NCBI RefSeq assembly: GCF_009363095.1
Contig: NZ_CP045295.1
Coordinates: forward strand, 4,803,001 to 4,867,000
From: Paenibacillus cellulositrophicus
GTDB lineage: Bacteria > Bacillota > Bacilli > Paenibacillales > Paenibacillaceae
Direction of reading: 5' to 3'
Length of the DNA stretch: 64,000 bases
The position numbers and the translations under genes are program-made. The notes below the pieces were generated by a model. It ran no database searches, was not told the DNA's origin, and was given only the letters and a program-made list of their open reading frames with translations. The first letter of the stretch is position 1. Every line of letters starts with the position of its first letter. Positions 52,602-61,515 of the stretch are shown piece after piece.

Positions 52602-53090
52602 TTGCGATCGAAGACGATTATTTTAGTTATACTGATTGTCCTCGTATTTACAGGGTGCAAAGAAGAAAAGAAAGAATATATGCCGTTTTATAAGCCAATG
52701 CACACAGACTATTTGCAAAAATTTGGCTGGCAGGCGGAACGCTTTGCATCGGAAACAAAATATGAAGCAAAAACTTTGCAGAGTTATAAGGATCATGTCG
52801 ATACTATCCGAACGGAAGGGAACATTGATTTGGCACCGTTTTTTAACAAGGAGGTTGTAGAGACGGGTTATGTCCTTAAGGAAAAAACGGATCTATATAA
52901 TCAGATTGTTGCCTATATTTTAGAATCCGAAGGAAAGGTCATCGGAGGCTATCTAGATTTTAATCATGAGGTGCTGCAACCGGATGGAGTGATCGAAGTT
53001 CACCCTGGCCAAACTACACCGATGTTCAATCCCAATGATTCCAACAAGCGATTTGTGATTGGACGTATTATAGAACCGGACAGTAATTGA
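52602..53090 (+). CDS. DUF4830-like lipoprotein
   Basis: 162 aa. Lipobox VFTGC (Cys at about 20) after a hydrophobic core. The mature part has FGWQAERFASETKYEAKTLQ, VETGYVLKEKTD and VIGGYLDFNHEVLQPDGV, resembling DUF4830 proteins. TTG 52602 sits 11 nt after AAGGAGG; an in-frame ATG at 52566 lies before that site and is not likely. Function unknown. Confidence 0.75.
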   Translation: MRSKTIILVILIVLVFTGCKEEKKEYMPFYKPMHTDYLQKFGWQAERFASETKYEAKTLQSYKDHVDTIRTEGNIDLAPFFNKEVVETGYVLKEKTDLYNQIVAYILESEGKVIGGYLDFNHEVLQPDGVIEVHPGQTTPMFNPNDSNKRFVIGRIIEPDSN

Positions 53091-53132
53091 GTAGTGGCAT
53101 TTTACTTTTGAAAATCAAGGAGAAGCTGTTCA

Positions 53133-53573
53133 ATGATTACTATAAGAGAAGTCACCAAAGGCGATCTGAAAGACCTATGCCGTCTGTACGAGGAGCTCAT
53201 GGATCATCAGCCTACCAATTACGAAAAAATAGTAGAGGTATATGAAGTCATGCAAGCAAGCGGTAACTACCATGTCCTGGGGGCTTTTAAGGATGGAGTA
53301 CTGGCAGGGTCTGTTATGGGAATTGTCTGCCAAGATCTTGTCGGAGAGTGCAGACCCTTCATGGTCATTGAGAACGTTGTCGTTTCAGATCATTTTCGCA
53401 GGCTTGGCATAGGGAAGCAACTCATGATGAACCTTGAAGCCATAGCACGGGAGAAAAATTGTTCTTATGTTATTTTTGTATCTGGTGGACAGAGAAAGGA
53501 AGCCCATGCCTTTTATGAGAAATTAGGATTTAAAGATGAGAAGGTCGAGGGGTATCGGAAGCATTTGTCTTGA
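53133..53573 (+). CDS. GNAT N-acetyltransferase
   Basis: 146 aa. IREVTKGDLKDLCRLYEELM, IENVVVSDHFRRLGIGKQLM (R-x-x-G-x-G loop) and EAHAFYEKLGFKDE. Substrate unknown. Start after AAGGAGAAGC. 36 nt before the next GNAT. Confidence 0.92.
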   Translation: MITIREVTKGDLKDLCRLYEELMDHQPTNYEKIVEVYEVMQASGNYHVLGAFKDGVLAGSVMGIVCQDLVGECRPFMVIENVVVSDHFRRLGIGKQLMMNLEAIAREKNCSYVIFVSGGQRKEAHAFYEKLGFKDEKVEGYRKHLS

Positions 53574-53609
53574 AGAAGGGATGACAAAAAATCTGAAGGA
53601 TGTGTCGCC

Positions 53610-54161
53610 ATGCCGCAACTTATTGGTAGCCGGATTGTTCTGCGAGAGTACAGAAAAGAAGATTTAATTTTTATGAGAAAGTGGTGTAATGACCCAGAGA
53701 TCGTCGATAACCTATCGGATATTTTCTTATTTCCACATACCTTAAATGGTACAGAGCAGTACTTAAATTCAATACTTGAGGGTAAAACGGAACAAAAAGG
53801 ATTTATTATAGCAGACAAAGATACCGAGGAGTATATCGGGCAAATTGATTTGTTTCGATTAGATTGGAAAAATAGATCGGCTGAGCTTGGCATTGTCATT
53901 GGAATAAAAGAGCATCTTGGCAGGGGATATGGTACGGAGGCTATAAAGTTGCTGCAGGGATTTGTTTTTAACAGATTGAATTTGAATCGATTGCAGTTAG
54001 AAGTACATGACTTCAATGAACGGGCTTATCAATGTTATTTGAAATGTGGATTTAAGGAAGAAGGAAGGTTACGGGAAAAGATTTTTATCCATGGACGTTA
54101 CTCAGATACCATTTATATGAGTATTTTGAAAAGAGAATACGAGGAGCTAAATCAGCCATGA
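53610..54161 (+). CDS. GNAT N-acetyltransferase, RimJ/RimL type
   Basis: 183 aa. IVLREYRKEDLIFMRKWCND start, LGIVIGIKEHLGRGYGTEAI, LEVHDFNERAYQCYLKCGF and RYSDTIYMSIL. Same layout as the other RimL-type genes in this window. Start after GAAGGATGTGTCGCC. Confidence 0.92.
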   Translation: MPQLIGSRIVLREYRKEDLIFMRKWCNDPEIVDNLSDIFLFPHTLNGTEQYLNSILEGKTEQKGFIIADKDTEEYIGQIDLFRLDWKNRSAELGIVIGIKEHLGRGYGTEAIKLLQGFVFNRLNLNRLQLEVHDFNERAYQCYLKCGFKEEGRLREKIFIHGRYSDTIYMSILKREYEELNQP

Positions 54162-54230
54162 CCAGTAAGATCTAGCGAGAGCAGGCTATATGACTACAGC
54201 TGGTAAATGTTCTAACACAAGGAGATAAAT

Positions 54231-55007
54231 ATGTATGAAATTGTATTTTGTGATGTCGACGGAACTCTATTAAGTGAAATTGACAGGACTTTGCTGAACA
54301 GTACGAGAGAGTCGATAAATAAATTGCATGATAAAGGGATTAAGGTGGCAATCGCAACAGGAAGACCACATAATCCATGCGAAGAGCTTATAGAGCTCGG
54401 AATTGATACTATTATCTCAGCAAATGGAGCTCTTATTAAATCCGGGAATAACGTTATTCACAAGTCAAGCCTTTCAGCAGAAAGCGTTCGTGATTTATCG
54501 GAATTTGCGCAAATAAACGGACACAGCGTATCCTATTTCACTGATGTGATTTCGATGAACGGACTTGGGGCAGAAGATGATCGTGTAAAGAAGGCGTTAG
54601 AAGAAACATTAGGTCTGACTCAATATCCCGAGAAAATAGCCTTATTGTTAGAAGAGATATATTGTATTTGTTTGTATGCGGATGAGAGTAAAGCTCAAAA
54701 ATTTATAGATCACTTTCCTAGCCTACGCTTTGAACGTTTTCATAATTATGTCCTGAATGTTCTCGAACAAACAGATGTTTCTAAATTAACGGCTATCAAA
54801 AAAGTGCTGGATCATTATAAAATCGATAAGGCTAATGCTATCGCATTTGGAGACGGTGGAAATGACATTGAGATGATAGAATACGTAGGTATGGGAATTG
54901 CTATGGGAAACAGTGTGGACAAGTTAAAAATGAAAGCAAATTTCGTTACGAAAAAAGCAAGTGAAGATGGAATATATTACGCTTTATCGAAATTTGGCAT
55001 TATTTGA
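54231..55007 (+). CDS. HAD-family (Cof-type) phosphatase
   Basis: 258 aa. Motif I FCDVDGTLLSE (DxDGT) at residues 5-15, motif II IAIATGRPHNPCEE, motif III Lys in KLTAIKKVLD and motif IV FGDGGNDIEMIEY. C2B-type cap between them. Cof proteins dephosphorylate sugar phosphates or nucleotide precursors. AAGGAG before ATG 54231. Confidence 0.94.
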   Translation: MYEIVFCDVDGTLLSEIDRTLLNSTRESINKLHDKGIKVAIATGRPHNPCEELIELGIDTIISANGALIKSGNNVIHKSSLSAESVRDLSEFAQINGHSVSYFTDVISMNGLGAEDDRVKKALEETLGLTQYPEKIALLLEEIYCICLYADESKAQKFIDHFPSLRFERFHNYVLNVLEQTDVSKLTAIKKVLDHYKIDKANAIAFGDGGNDIEMIEYVGMGIAMGNSVDKLKMKANFVTKKASEDGIYYALSKFGII

Positions 55008-55098
55008 TTTTACAGGGGATTGGAAGGATCTAAGAACAACATTGAAGACGGAAATGATGGATTTTGGGACTCCGCTAGAAAAATGAAGGGAGAACATT

Positions 55099-55677
55099 AT
55101 GCATATCGGTGTCGACTTGGATAATACCCTACTTGATGCAACTACTGCCCATTTGCAATTTTACAATAAAGCATCTGGATTAACCTTAACCCATGAAGAT
55201 GTTAATGATTTTTATCTGTACAAAATGTACGGCTGGGACAAGACGGAGAGCGATATGATTTATCATAAACATGGATATGATATTCACTGGAATTCATCCC
55301 CGTATCCTCAAGCTATACAAACGCTGGCCTCGCTTTTTAAACACCATACCATTTCAATCATTACCGCAAGACCAGCACAGTTTCGGGATGTTACCGTTAA
55401 ATGGCTCGAACACCATAGCGTTCCATACAACAATATCGTATTTATTGAGGATAAACTTAAGGAATGCATGAAGCTCCAAGTCGAAGTAATGATTGATGAC
55501 GGGCCTCATTATGCAGAAGAATTTGCACAAAAGAGTATGCCTGTCATTTTATACGAGCAGCCCTATAACCGATTCGTAAGACATGAGCTTGTTTATCGTG
55601 CTATGAACTGGAGTGAGGTCAAGGCGCATATTGATTATTTACAAAAGAATTCCCACGCAAAATCGAAACCATCGTAA
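55099..55677 (+). CDS. HAD-like 5'-nucleotidase (NT5C / YqfW type)
   Basis: 192 aa. IGVDLDNTLLDATTAHLQFY (motif I DxD) at the N-terminus, ISIITARPAQFRDVT (motif II) and VMIDDGPHYAEEF (motif IV). Similar to the deoxy(pyrimidine) cytosolic nucleotidase group. Start after GAAGGGAG. Substrate not determined. Confidence 0.87.
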   Translation: MHIGVDLDNTLLDATTAHLQFYNKASGLTLTHEDVNDFYLYKMYGWDKTESDMIYHKHGYDIHWNSSPYPQAIQTLASLFKHHTISIITARPAQFRDVTVKWLEHHSVPYNNIVFIEDKLKECMKLQVEVMIDDGPHYAEEFAQKSMPVILYEQPYNRFVRHELVYRAMNWSEVKAHIDYLQKNSHAKSKPS

Positions 55678-55741
55678 TCGCCCTGCTCCAGTCTGCTCCT
55701 AAATTCGCAAAAAAGATAAGAGTTAAAAAGGAGACATCATC

Positions 55742-56587
55742 TTGACCCAAACAAAATTAATTCTAGTGGAAGGTATACCCGGATCGGGTAAAACCTCTAC
55801 AGCTCGATATATTAAGGGGCTGCTGGATGCTCACGATAAGGACAATCACTTGTACCTGGAAGGGGATCTAAATCATCCGGCGGATTATGAGTCCGTGGCT
55901 TGTTTGGACTTTAAAGAGTATGAAGTGTTGAAAAATAAGTACTCTGAATTAAGCGACACCATAGATTCATTTACTCAAAACGTCAGACAATATCAATTGA
56001 TTTACTACGGCAAATTACAGCAGCATATACCTATCGACCAATATAAAAGCCTCATCGATGAGTTAGCAGGATTAGATGTATACAATGGACCGCTGGATCG
56101 ATATCAAGAGCTCGTCATTGAAAGATGGGAAGAGTTCGTTAGCGATGCTCAAAAAGCGGAAGGAACCGTCATATTAGAATGCTGCTTTTTGCAGAATCCG
56201 CTGACTATGATGTTCGGGAGGTTCAATCAGTCACAACAAGTGATTACTGATTTTATAAAGAGAATAGAAACGATTATTCAACCTTTACATCCTAAAATCA
56301 TTTACTTTTATCAAGACGATATAAGGTCAACCATCAGCAGAGTCACTCAGGAACGATCGGATGATTGGCTGCGCCATATTACGTGGTATTTCACAGAGCA
56401 GGGATTCGGTAAGGCAAAGGGATATCACGGTGTGGATGGCCTTTGTGAGCTGCTGAAGGTACGCAAGGAATATGAATTAGACATCATGGATCATTTGAAA
56501 ATCGATAAATTAACGATAAATAATACTGAATTTGATTGGGAAACCGTGTTACAGGAGGTAAGGGGGTTCTTGGGAGTAGCGCGTTGA
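55742..56587 (+). CDS. P-loop kinase-like protein
   Basis: 281 aa. LILVEGIPGSGKTSTARYIK (Walker A) at residues 6-25, then a long helical region, ILECCFLQNPLTMMF and IIYFYQDDIRSTISRVTQER with a lid-like region. No known name; probably phosphotransfer to a small molecule. TTG 55742 after AAAAGGAG. Confidence 0.8.
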   Translation: MTQTKLILVEGIPGSGKTSTARYIKGLLDAHDKDNHLYLEGDLNHPADYESVACLDFKEYEVLKNKYSELSDTIDSFTQNVRQYQLIYYGKLQQHIPIDQYKSLIDELAGLDVYNGPLDRYQELVIERWEEFVSDAQKAEGTVILECCFLQNPLTMMFGRFNQSQQVITDFIKRIETIIQPLHPKIIYFYQDDIRSTISRVTQERSDDWLRHITWYFTEQGFGKAKGYHGVDGLCELLKVRKEYELDIMDHLKIDKLTINNTEFDWETVLQEVRGFLGVAR

Positions 56588-56600
56588 AAGGGGAATACAT

Positions 56601-57107
56601 ATGAAGCTGTTTCATTTTAGCGAAGAACCCGGCATCCAAGTCTTTGAACCTCGGACCATATACGATCAAACCGATGCGAAAGTCTGGACGATTGATGAGT
56701 ACCATGCGCCGCATTATTATTTTCCACGAGCATGCCCCAGAGTCTGCATTTGGCCAAAGGATGATACAAGTGATATGGATAATGAACGTTTTTTTGGGAT
56801 GTCGAAAACTAGCCGGATGATAGCCATTGAGACCGGGTGGTATGAACGGGTAAAAAAGGGTTCTATCTATCGTTACACTTTGGATGCGGCATATTTCGAG
56901 TTGGAAGAAGAGAATGCGGGATACTATGTATCAAGACGTCCGGTTATACCAATGGAGGTAGAGAGAATCGACGATTTGATAACTGCGATTTTGGATGAGG
57001 GTATAGAGCTAAGGATCACTCCATCGTTACAACCCCTGCGAGAACAAATATTGAAGTCCACCGTCAACTTTTCCATGATCCGTATGAGAAATGCAAGACA
57101 AGAATAA
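56601..57107 (+). CDS. DUF6886-type protein
   Basis: 168 aa. LFHFSEEPGIQVFEPR start, PRACPRVCIWPKDDTS and VKKGSIYRYTLDAAYFE are typical for this group, which may be distantly related to NAD-binding toxin-like folds. No membrane segment. Start ATG 56601 after AAAGGGGAATAC. Function unknown. Confidence 0.8.
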   Translation: MKLFHFSEEPGIQVFEPRTIYDQTDAKVWTIDEYHAPHYYFPRACPRVCIWPKDDTSDMDNERFFGMSKTSRMIAIETGWYERVKKGSIYRYTLDAAYFELEEENAGYYVSRRPVIPMEVERIDDLITAILDEGIELRITPSLQPLREQILKSTVNFSMIRMRNARQE

Positions 57108-57124
57108 TAGGTTGAAGAGATTTC

Positions 57125-57245
57125 ATCCACCAGGGGGCTTTCTCCTATTGGTCATCTGCATGTATAATCATGGAAAAAGCGTCAGACAACACACGACCCA
57201 GCCTAAGATAAGAGTGATCTATGGCTGGGTTATTTCATATAGAAG
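57125..57245 (+). repeat. structured intergenic element G
   Basis: TGTATAATCATGGA, GTCAGACAACACACGACCC and stem-loop ACCCAGCCTAAGATA / GATCTATGGCTGGGT (57196-57230). Left and right ends not recognisable, so truncated. Confidence 0.65.
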
Positions 57246-57302
57246 AGCGGAAGAGGAAGAAATCGTTTAAAGAATGAACGATTATGCGAAGGGACCGAGG
57301 TA

Positions 57303-58031
57303 ATGAAAGTAAAGGCAATCTTTCTTGATTTTTATGGAACGTTGGTTCATGAGGATGACGATATTATTCCAAACATCTGTAAAGAAATTAAAGAGAATGC
57401 TAGTGAAAGTTGTGAAATCAGCGATATCGGAAGGTATTGGTGGAAAGAGTTTTCTACAATGTTTCAAAACAGTTATGGAGAAACTTTTCAGTCCCAACGA
57501 GAACTTGGGCTTCTTTCGTTAACCAACACGATCACAAAATACAAAGCGAAATGCGATGCGCATTCGATCATCCAAAGTCAATTTGACCACTGGAGACAGC
57601 CTACTATATACGAGGATACCCTTCCTTTTCTGAATGAATTCAAAAATTACCCCGTCTTAATCTTATCGAACATTGATTCATCTGATGTACTAGCTGCGAC
57701 GCAATATCATGGTATAGAAGTAAATGACATCATTACAAGTGAAGATATGAAATCCTATAAGCCAAGACCTGAAATGTTTCTAGAAGCATTAAGGAGACAT
57801 AACTTATCTGCTGATGAAGTTATACATATTGGAGATTCTTTTACGAGCGATGTTGGTGGAGCAAGCGATGTGGGCATTAGAACCGTATGGTTAAATCGCC
57901 TAAATAAGAAGAAACCAGATGGCGCTGAACCAGACTTTATCTGTAGGGACCTATGGGAAGTAAGGGATGTCATTAACGGGCTCGAAGAAGGCAGTATCGT
58001 CAAGGAGGAGCCAGGATGCTCTACGACTTAA
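57303..58031 (+). CDS. HAD-family hydrolase
   Basis: 242 aa. IFLDFYGTLVHEDDD (motif I DxYGT), PVLILSNIDSSDV (motif II Ser), YKPRPEMFLEALRRH (motif III Lys) and HIGDSFTSDVGGA (motif IV). C1 cap. Haloacid-dehalogenase-type phosphatase; substrate unknown. Overlaps the next gene by 16 nt. Confidence 0.92.
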   Translation: MKVKAIFLDFYGTLVHEDDDIIPNICKEIKENASESCEISDIGRYWWKEFSTMFQNSYGETFQSQRELGLLSLTNTITKYKAKCDAHSIIQSQFDHWRQPTIYEDTLPFLNEFKNYPVLILSNIDSSDVLAATQYHGIEVNDIITSEDMKSYKPRPEMFLEALRRHNLSADEVIHIGDSFTSDVGGASDVGIRTVWLNRLNKKKPDGAEPDFICRDLWEVRDVINGLEEGSIVKEEPGCSTT

Positions 58032-58534
58032 AAGGTGGGGCCAACATGGCTCCAATGGTGGGAATCTTATATTCTGCGGTAAAAGAGAACATCCGACGAC
58101 TACAATCTATCACGAACGGTATGCTGCAAGAAGAGATGGATTACAAGGGGCCCGATAACAAGTTTAACAGCACAGCTCAGTTAATCAGTCACCTCATGTA
58201 CGTGGATCTGAACTGGGTTTACAGAATAAAGGGGCTCCCGCTTCCACAGTCGCTTCAAAAGCAGTATGGCCCCATGATCGATGAGCATGGCAGGCTACCG
58301 ATGGTCCAAGGGGTGTCTTTGAATACACTTATGACTCAATATGATGGTGTATTAGGCATGCTGGAAGAGGCATGTACGCAATTAACCGATGCAGATCTTG
58401 AGAAAACCGTTTCTTTTGGACATGAAAATGAGAAGCAGGCAACGATACGCTGGGGGATATGGCATATGGCCGACCATAACCGCTATCATCAGGCGCATAT
58501 CAATCTGCTTCGAAAGTGGTATAAAGAAAAGTGA
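58016..58534 (+). CDS. DinB-family protein
   Basis: 172 aa. STAQLISHLMYVDLNWVY (first His) and WGIWHMADHNRYHQAHINLL (His-x3-His pair) are the metal-binding helices. AAGGAGGAG lies just before ATG 58016, inside the preceding HAD gene 3' end. Probably a transferase of the DinB superfamily; substrate unknown. Confidence 0.9.
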   Translation: MLYDLKGGANMAPMVGILYSAVKENIRRLQSITNGMLQEEMDYKGPDNKFNSTAQLISHLMYVDLNWVYRIKGLPLPQSLQKQYGPMIDEHGRLPMVQGVSLNTLMTQYDGVLGMLEEACTQLTDADLEKTVSFGHENEKQATIRWGIWHMADHNRYHQAHINLLRKWYKEK

Positions 58535-58589
58535 ATTCAAGGCAAAGCAACTGGTGGAGAGAAATGTTCTAACAGTCTAAGGAGGTATG

Positions 58590-58907
58590 ATGAATAATGT
58601 TATGAAGGGGGCCCTTGGCCTGGCTGGTGCTGCATTGATAGTTTTAGTGATGACCTGTCCAAATGAGGAAGATTACACGAAATGGCTTTCCACGGAACAC
58701 GGCATAGTATGCGTGAATACCGGATCGGACATGGGGTGCAGGAGACAAGAAGCCGAGGTGAAGTGGAATTCGAGATATATTATGCACGCGGGGATTTATA
58801 TGCAAGTAAAGGATAAGTATGCTGAAGGAAATATGGATTATGAAATAAAGGCCTTCGGGATTTTTAATCACTTTTTTGATTATTCTTCTATCCCTAATCG
58901 CGACTAA
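58590..58907 (+). CDS. DUF4359-like small secreted protein
   Basis: About 105 aa. N-terminal hydrophobic segment (GALGLAGAALIVLVMTCPN), then EEDYTKWLSTEHGI, as in DUF4359 proteins. Several ATG codons follow AAGGAGGT; 58590 has the most useful spacing among the first two and 58602 is possible. Function unknown. Confidence 0.7.
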   Translation: MNNVMKGALGLAGAALIVLVMTCPNEEDYTKWLSTEHGIVCVNTGSDMGCRRQEAEVKWNSRYIMHAGIYMQVKDKYAEGNMDYEIKAFGIFNHFFDYSSIPNRD

Positions 58908-58936
58908 AAACCATCGAAAACGAAGGAGTGTATCCA

Positions 58937-59380
58937 ATGAGTCCAGCGTTTGCTTTCTCCCGTATTGGCTACGTATATGTTCCGACAACCCGTATTGATG
59001 AATCTATTGCGTGGTACACGGAAAACCTGGATTTTAAGTTAATGAATAAGTTCCAGGACCGCGGGTCTTATATTGCCGTGCTGCATCATCCTCATCAACA
59101 CTCTATCGCTTTGCTGCTCATTGAAACAGAAGACAAGCAGCCGCTTGAAATTATGAGGAACGGCAAGCCTTTTCCGATCATGGCGATAAACTGTCCGGAC
59201 ATTGAATACACCCATCAATTCATGAAGGACAAGGGGCTGATGGTCGAAGATTTGCAGACTCTCGGAGCTGGAGAAGCTAAATATTTTTACTTTAGAGATC
59301 ATGAGGGGAATCTGCTGGAGGCCGCTTGGTCCATATGGGATCCACAGGACGAATTGAAAGAGGATTTTGTAAGGAGTTAA
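58937..59380 (+). CDS. VOC-family protein
   Basis: 147 aa. YVYVPTTRIDESIAWYTENLDFKL start and YFRDHEGNLLEAAWSIW end. Start ATG 58937 is 8 nt after AAGGAG. Immediately followed by another VOC gene (overlap of the RBS region), so a local tandem. Confidence 0.9.
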   Translation: MSPAFAFSRIGYVYVPTTRIDESIAWYTENLDFKLMNKFQDRGSYIAVLHHPHQHSIALLLIETEDKQPLEIMRNGKPFPIMAINCPDIEYTHQFMKDKGLMVEDLQTLGAGEAKYFYFRDHEGNLLEAAWSIWDPQDELKEDFVRS

Positions 59381-59409
59381 CCCATATCAAGAGAGGAAGG
59401 CGATGTTTA

Positions 59410-59778
59410 ATGGAATTGTTGAGTGGCTACATTTATATCCCTGTAACGAATCTAGAACGCTCCGTAGAATGGTATGCCAAATATCTTCATTTTGAAACTG
59501 CGTTTGAAGACCCTTTGTACGTGGAAATGAGGTCAACAACGGGAGTTCGGATCATGCTGATCGTAAGTGAAGAAGCGGTAAATTCACAGATGGCGTATTC
59601 AAATGGTCCGCAAGCTGCGTATGGGTTTGTCGTTTCCGATATTGATCAAGCCAGGCAGTGGCTGATAGATCATGGGATTGAAGTCAGACGGATTTCGAAT
59701 TACCAGGGGAAGTCTTTTGGATTTTATGATCCGGATGGGAACATCATCGAATTATGGAGTGACTATCCGAAGGCATAA
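59410..59778 (+). CDS. VOC-family protein
   Basis: 122 aa. GYIYIPVTNLERSVEWYAKYLHFETAF start, YGFVVSDIDQARQWLIDHGI and FGFYDPDGNIIELWSDY. Similar in layout to the preceding VOC gene but not a close duplicate. ATG 59410 after GGAAGG; the longer in-frame start at 59326 overlaps the previous gene and is rejected. Confidence 0.9.
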   Translation: MELLSGYIYIPVTNLERSVEWYAKYLHFETAFEDPLYVEMRSTTGVRIMLIVSEEAVNSQMAYSNGPQAAYGFVVSDIDQARQWLIDHGIEVRRISNYQGKSFGFYDPDGNIIELWSDYPKA

Positions 59779-59781
59779 CCC

Positions 59782-60156
59782 ATGCCTGAAAGATTTACCA
59801 AAAGGGTGATTGCAAAAATGATAAAGAGATTAGCGCTAGTTCCATATAATGTGCTGATGCTGCTCGTGTGGATGTACTGGTACAGTCTTTTTTATTGGTG
59901 TATGGAGGGTTATGTGCCAGCCTATCTCATCATTGGAAGCTGCTTGTTCCTCGCTCTGGTGTGGATTTGCGGTAATGTTTTTTGGATACGAAGGGCTCAG
60001 CTTGCTTGGGGAAGTTCCGTCTTCATCATTGGATTAACCCTAATTTTGATGTGCTTCGACCCTGTATTAAAGCCCGTTTATTTTGAAAAGATCAATTCGA
60101 AAGCGATGCATCAATCTTTTCAAATACTAGCGTATTTTAGAGATTGGAAATCATGA
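59782..60156 (+). CDS. small integral membrane protein
   Basis: 124 aa with three hydrophobic segments (YNVLMLLVWMYWYSLFYW, YLIIGSCLFLALVWICG, SVFIIGLTLILMCF). No domain recognised. Weak ribosome site at the end of the VOC gene (GAAGG), 3 nt after its stop. Function unknown. Confidence 0.75.
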   Translation: MPERFTKRVIAKMIKRLALVPYNVLMLLVWMYWYSLFYWCMEGYVPAYLIIGSCLFLALVWICGNVFWIRRAQLAWGSSVFIIGLTLILMCFDPVLKPVYFEKINSKAMHQSFQILAYFRDWKS

Positions 60157-60178
60157 TTTAGCAACTGGAGTGACTAAG

Positions 60179-60526
60179 ATGTTCAAAGATCAGAGTAATA
60201 AGAAGTACTTTTTGTCAGCGGATCAGATCGTACAGTTCGTCGACTCGAATGAAGGGTGTATTGCAAGCGATCGAATCACGGTGGATGGCTGCAAGGTCGG
60301 ATTTATGTATCGGGAAGAAGTTTCGGGTAGCCCATATCCGGACAGCGGATGGCGGTTCATGGCCGGTGACGAAGACGAAGAATATATGGACAATGCCGAT
60401 AACCATGCCATCTATCTGGTGAACACCATATGTAATTACGATCCAGACATCATCCCTTTTCTTCACTCGCCGCCAGGGACGGCATTCATACGGAATGAAC
60501 GTGGCGCATTGGTGCTGGATGAGTAA
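60179..60526 (+). CDS. DUF2185 (Imm33-like) protein
   Basis: 115 aa. ASDRITVDGCKVGFMYREEV, DSGWRFMAGDEDEEYMDN and NTICNYDPDIIPFLHSPPG are the family core. Imm33/DUF2185 proteins are found as immunity proteins in polymorphic toxin loci; here it stands alone. ATG 60179 is 8 nt after CTGGAG. Confidence 0.85.
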   Translation: MFKDQSNKKYFLSADQIVQFVDSNEGCIASDRITVDGCKVGFMYREEVSGSPYPDSGWRFMAGDEDEEYMDNADNHAIYLVNTICNYDPDIIPFLHSPPGTAFIRNERGALVLDE

Positions 60527-60789
60527 GGGACGCAGCGAAACACTTCAAGTTCTTGATTGAGAATTTTTGTTGATATAATTCACGGTTCACAAATCTATTT
60601 AAATTGAACTTAAGAATAGGATGAAGGCAAGGGAGTAAAAGGATTCTGAAGAAGCGAAGCGGTCGTATTTGGCTTTCGGGTTTCCACCTTAAATAGGGCC
60701 TGTACCATCAAGAAATCCGAAAACAAGAGCGATCGTAGGAACATTTTACGTACTTGCCCCATCATCCATTACTTTTAAGGAGTTATTAA
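60527..60789. other. intergenic stretch with possible promoter
   Basis: TATAAT at about 60573-60578 with TTGATT 15 nt upstream, a weak sigma-A-like pair with short spacing. No gene or element is recognised in the rest. Confidence 0.3.
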
Positions 60790-61479
60790 ATGTCAACCCA
60801 AGATCCTATCTATACGAATCAATCTAACATGTATGACGCCATGGTCAGCCGTCAGCCTGATCTATATGACATCATCAATACAATCAGAGTTTTCAAAAAT
60901 TTGGACGTGCTGGATTTAGGCGCAGGGGCGGGGCGATTATCGACGGTGATTGCGCTTGAGGCGAAATCTCTAATCTGCACGGATATCTCCCGTCCGATGC
61001 TGGACATCTTGGAGAGCAAGCTGCAGGGGATGAACGGTCCGCTGAATTGGAAAACCGTGGTGTCGGACCATAGGCAGCTGCCCATACCCGATCAGAGCGT
61101 TGACCTGGTTGTTTCGGGGTGGAGTATTTGTTACCTGGCCGATACGTCGGATACTCATTGGGAACAGAATCTGGAACAAATCATGGCCGAGCTGCAGCGG
61201 GTATTAAGGCCGAATGGAACGATTATCATTTTTGAAACGATGGGAACAGGATATGAGACGCCGCATCCCCCTGGATTTTTACAGCCGTATTATGCATTAC
61301 TTCAAGACAAATACGGATTTGACCATCAATGGATCAGAACCGATTATGACTTTGGAAGTATCGAAGAAGCCATTCATCATACGGAGTTTTTCTTCGGACC
61401 AGAACTCGTTGATCGGATCCTTCAGAATCAGTGGGCATCGGTTCCGGAATGTGCGGGGATCTGGTGGAAGCATTTTTGA
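60790..61479 (+). CDS. class I SAM-dependent methyltransferase
   Basis: 229 aa. LDVLDLGAGAGRLSTVIALE (motif I) at about residues 37-56, CTDISRPMLDILESK and PIPDQSVDLVVSGWSICYL. Resembles UbiE-type Methyltransf_11. AAGGAGTT before ATG 60790. Substrate unknown. Confidence 0.9.
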   Translation: MSTQDPIYTNQSNMYDAMVSRQPDLYDIINTIRVFKNLDVLDLGAGAGRLSTVIALEAKSLICTDISRPMLDILESKLQGMNGPLNWKTVVSDHRQLPIPDQSVDLVVSGWSICYLADTSDTHWEQNLEQIMAELQRVLRPNGTIIIFETMGTGYETPHPPGFLQPYYALLQDKYGFDHQWIRTDYDFGSIEEAIHHTEFFFGPELVDRILQNQWASVPECAGIWWKHF

Positions 61480-61515
61480 AGATGAGCTTTTACATAGCTA
61501 AAAGGAGTGTTTGAT

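Noticed and set aside
17595..57231. Intergenic stem-loops as intrinsic terminators
   Set aside because: None of the five copies has a T-run after the stem; instead a conserved CGTCGTGAAT follows.
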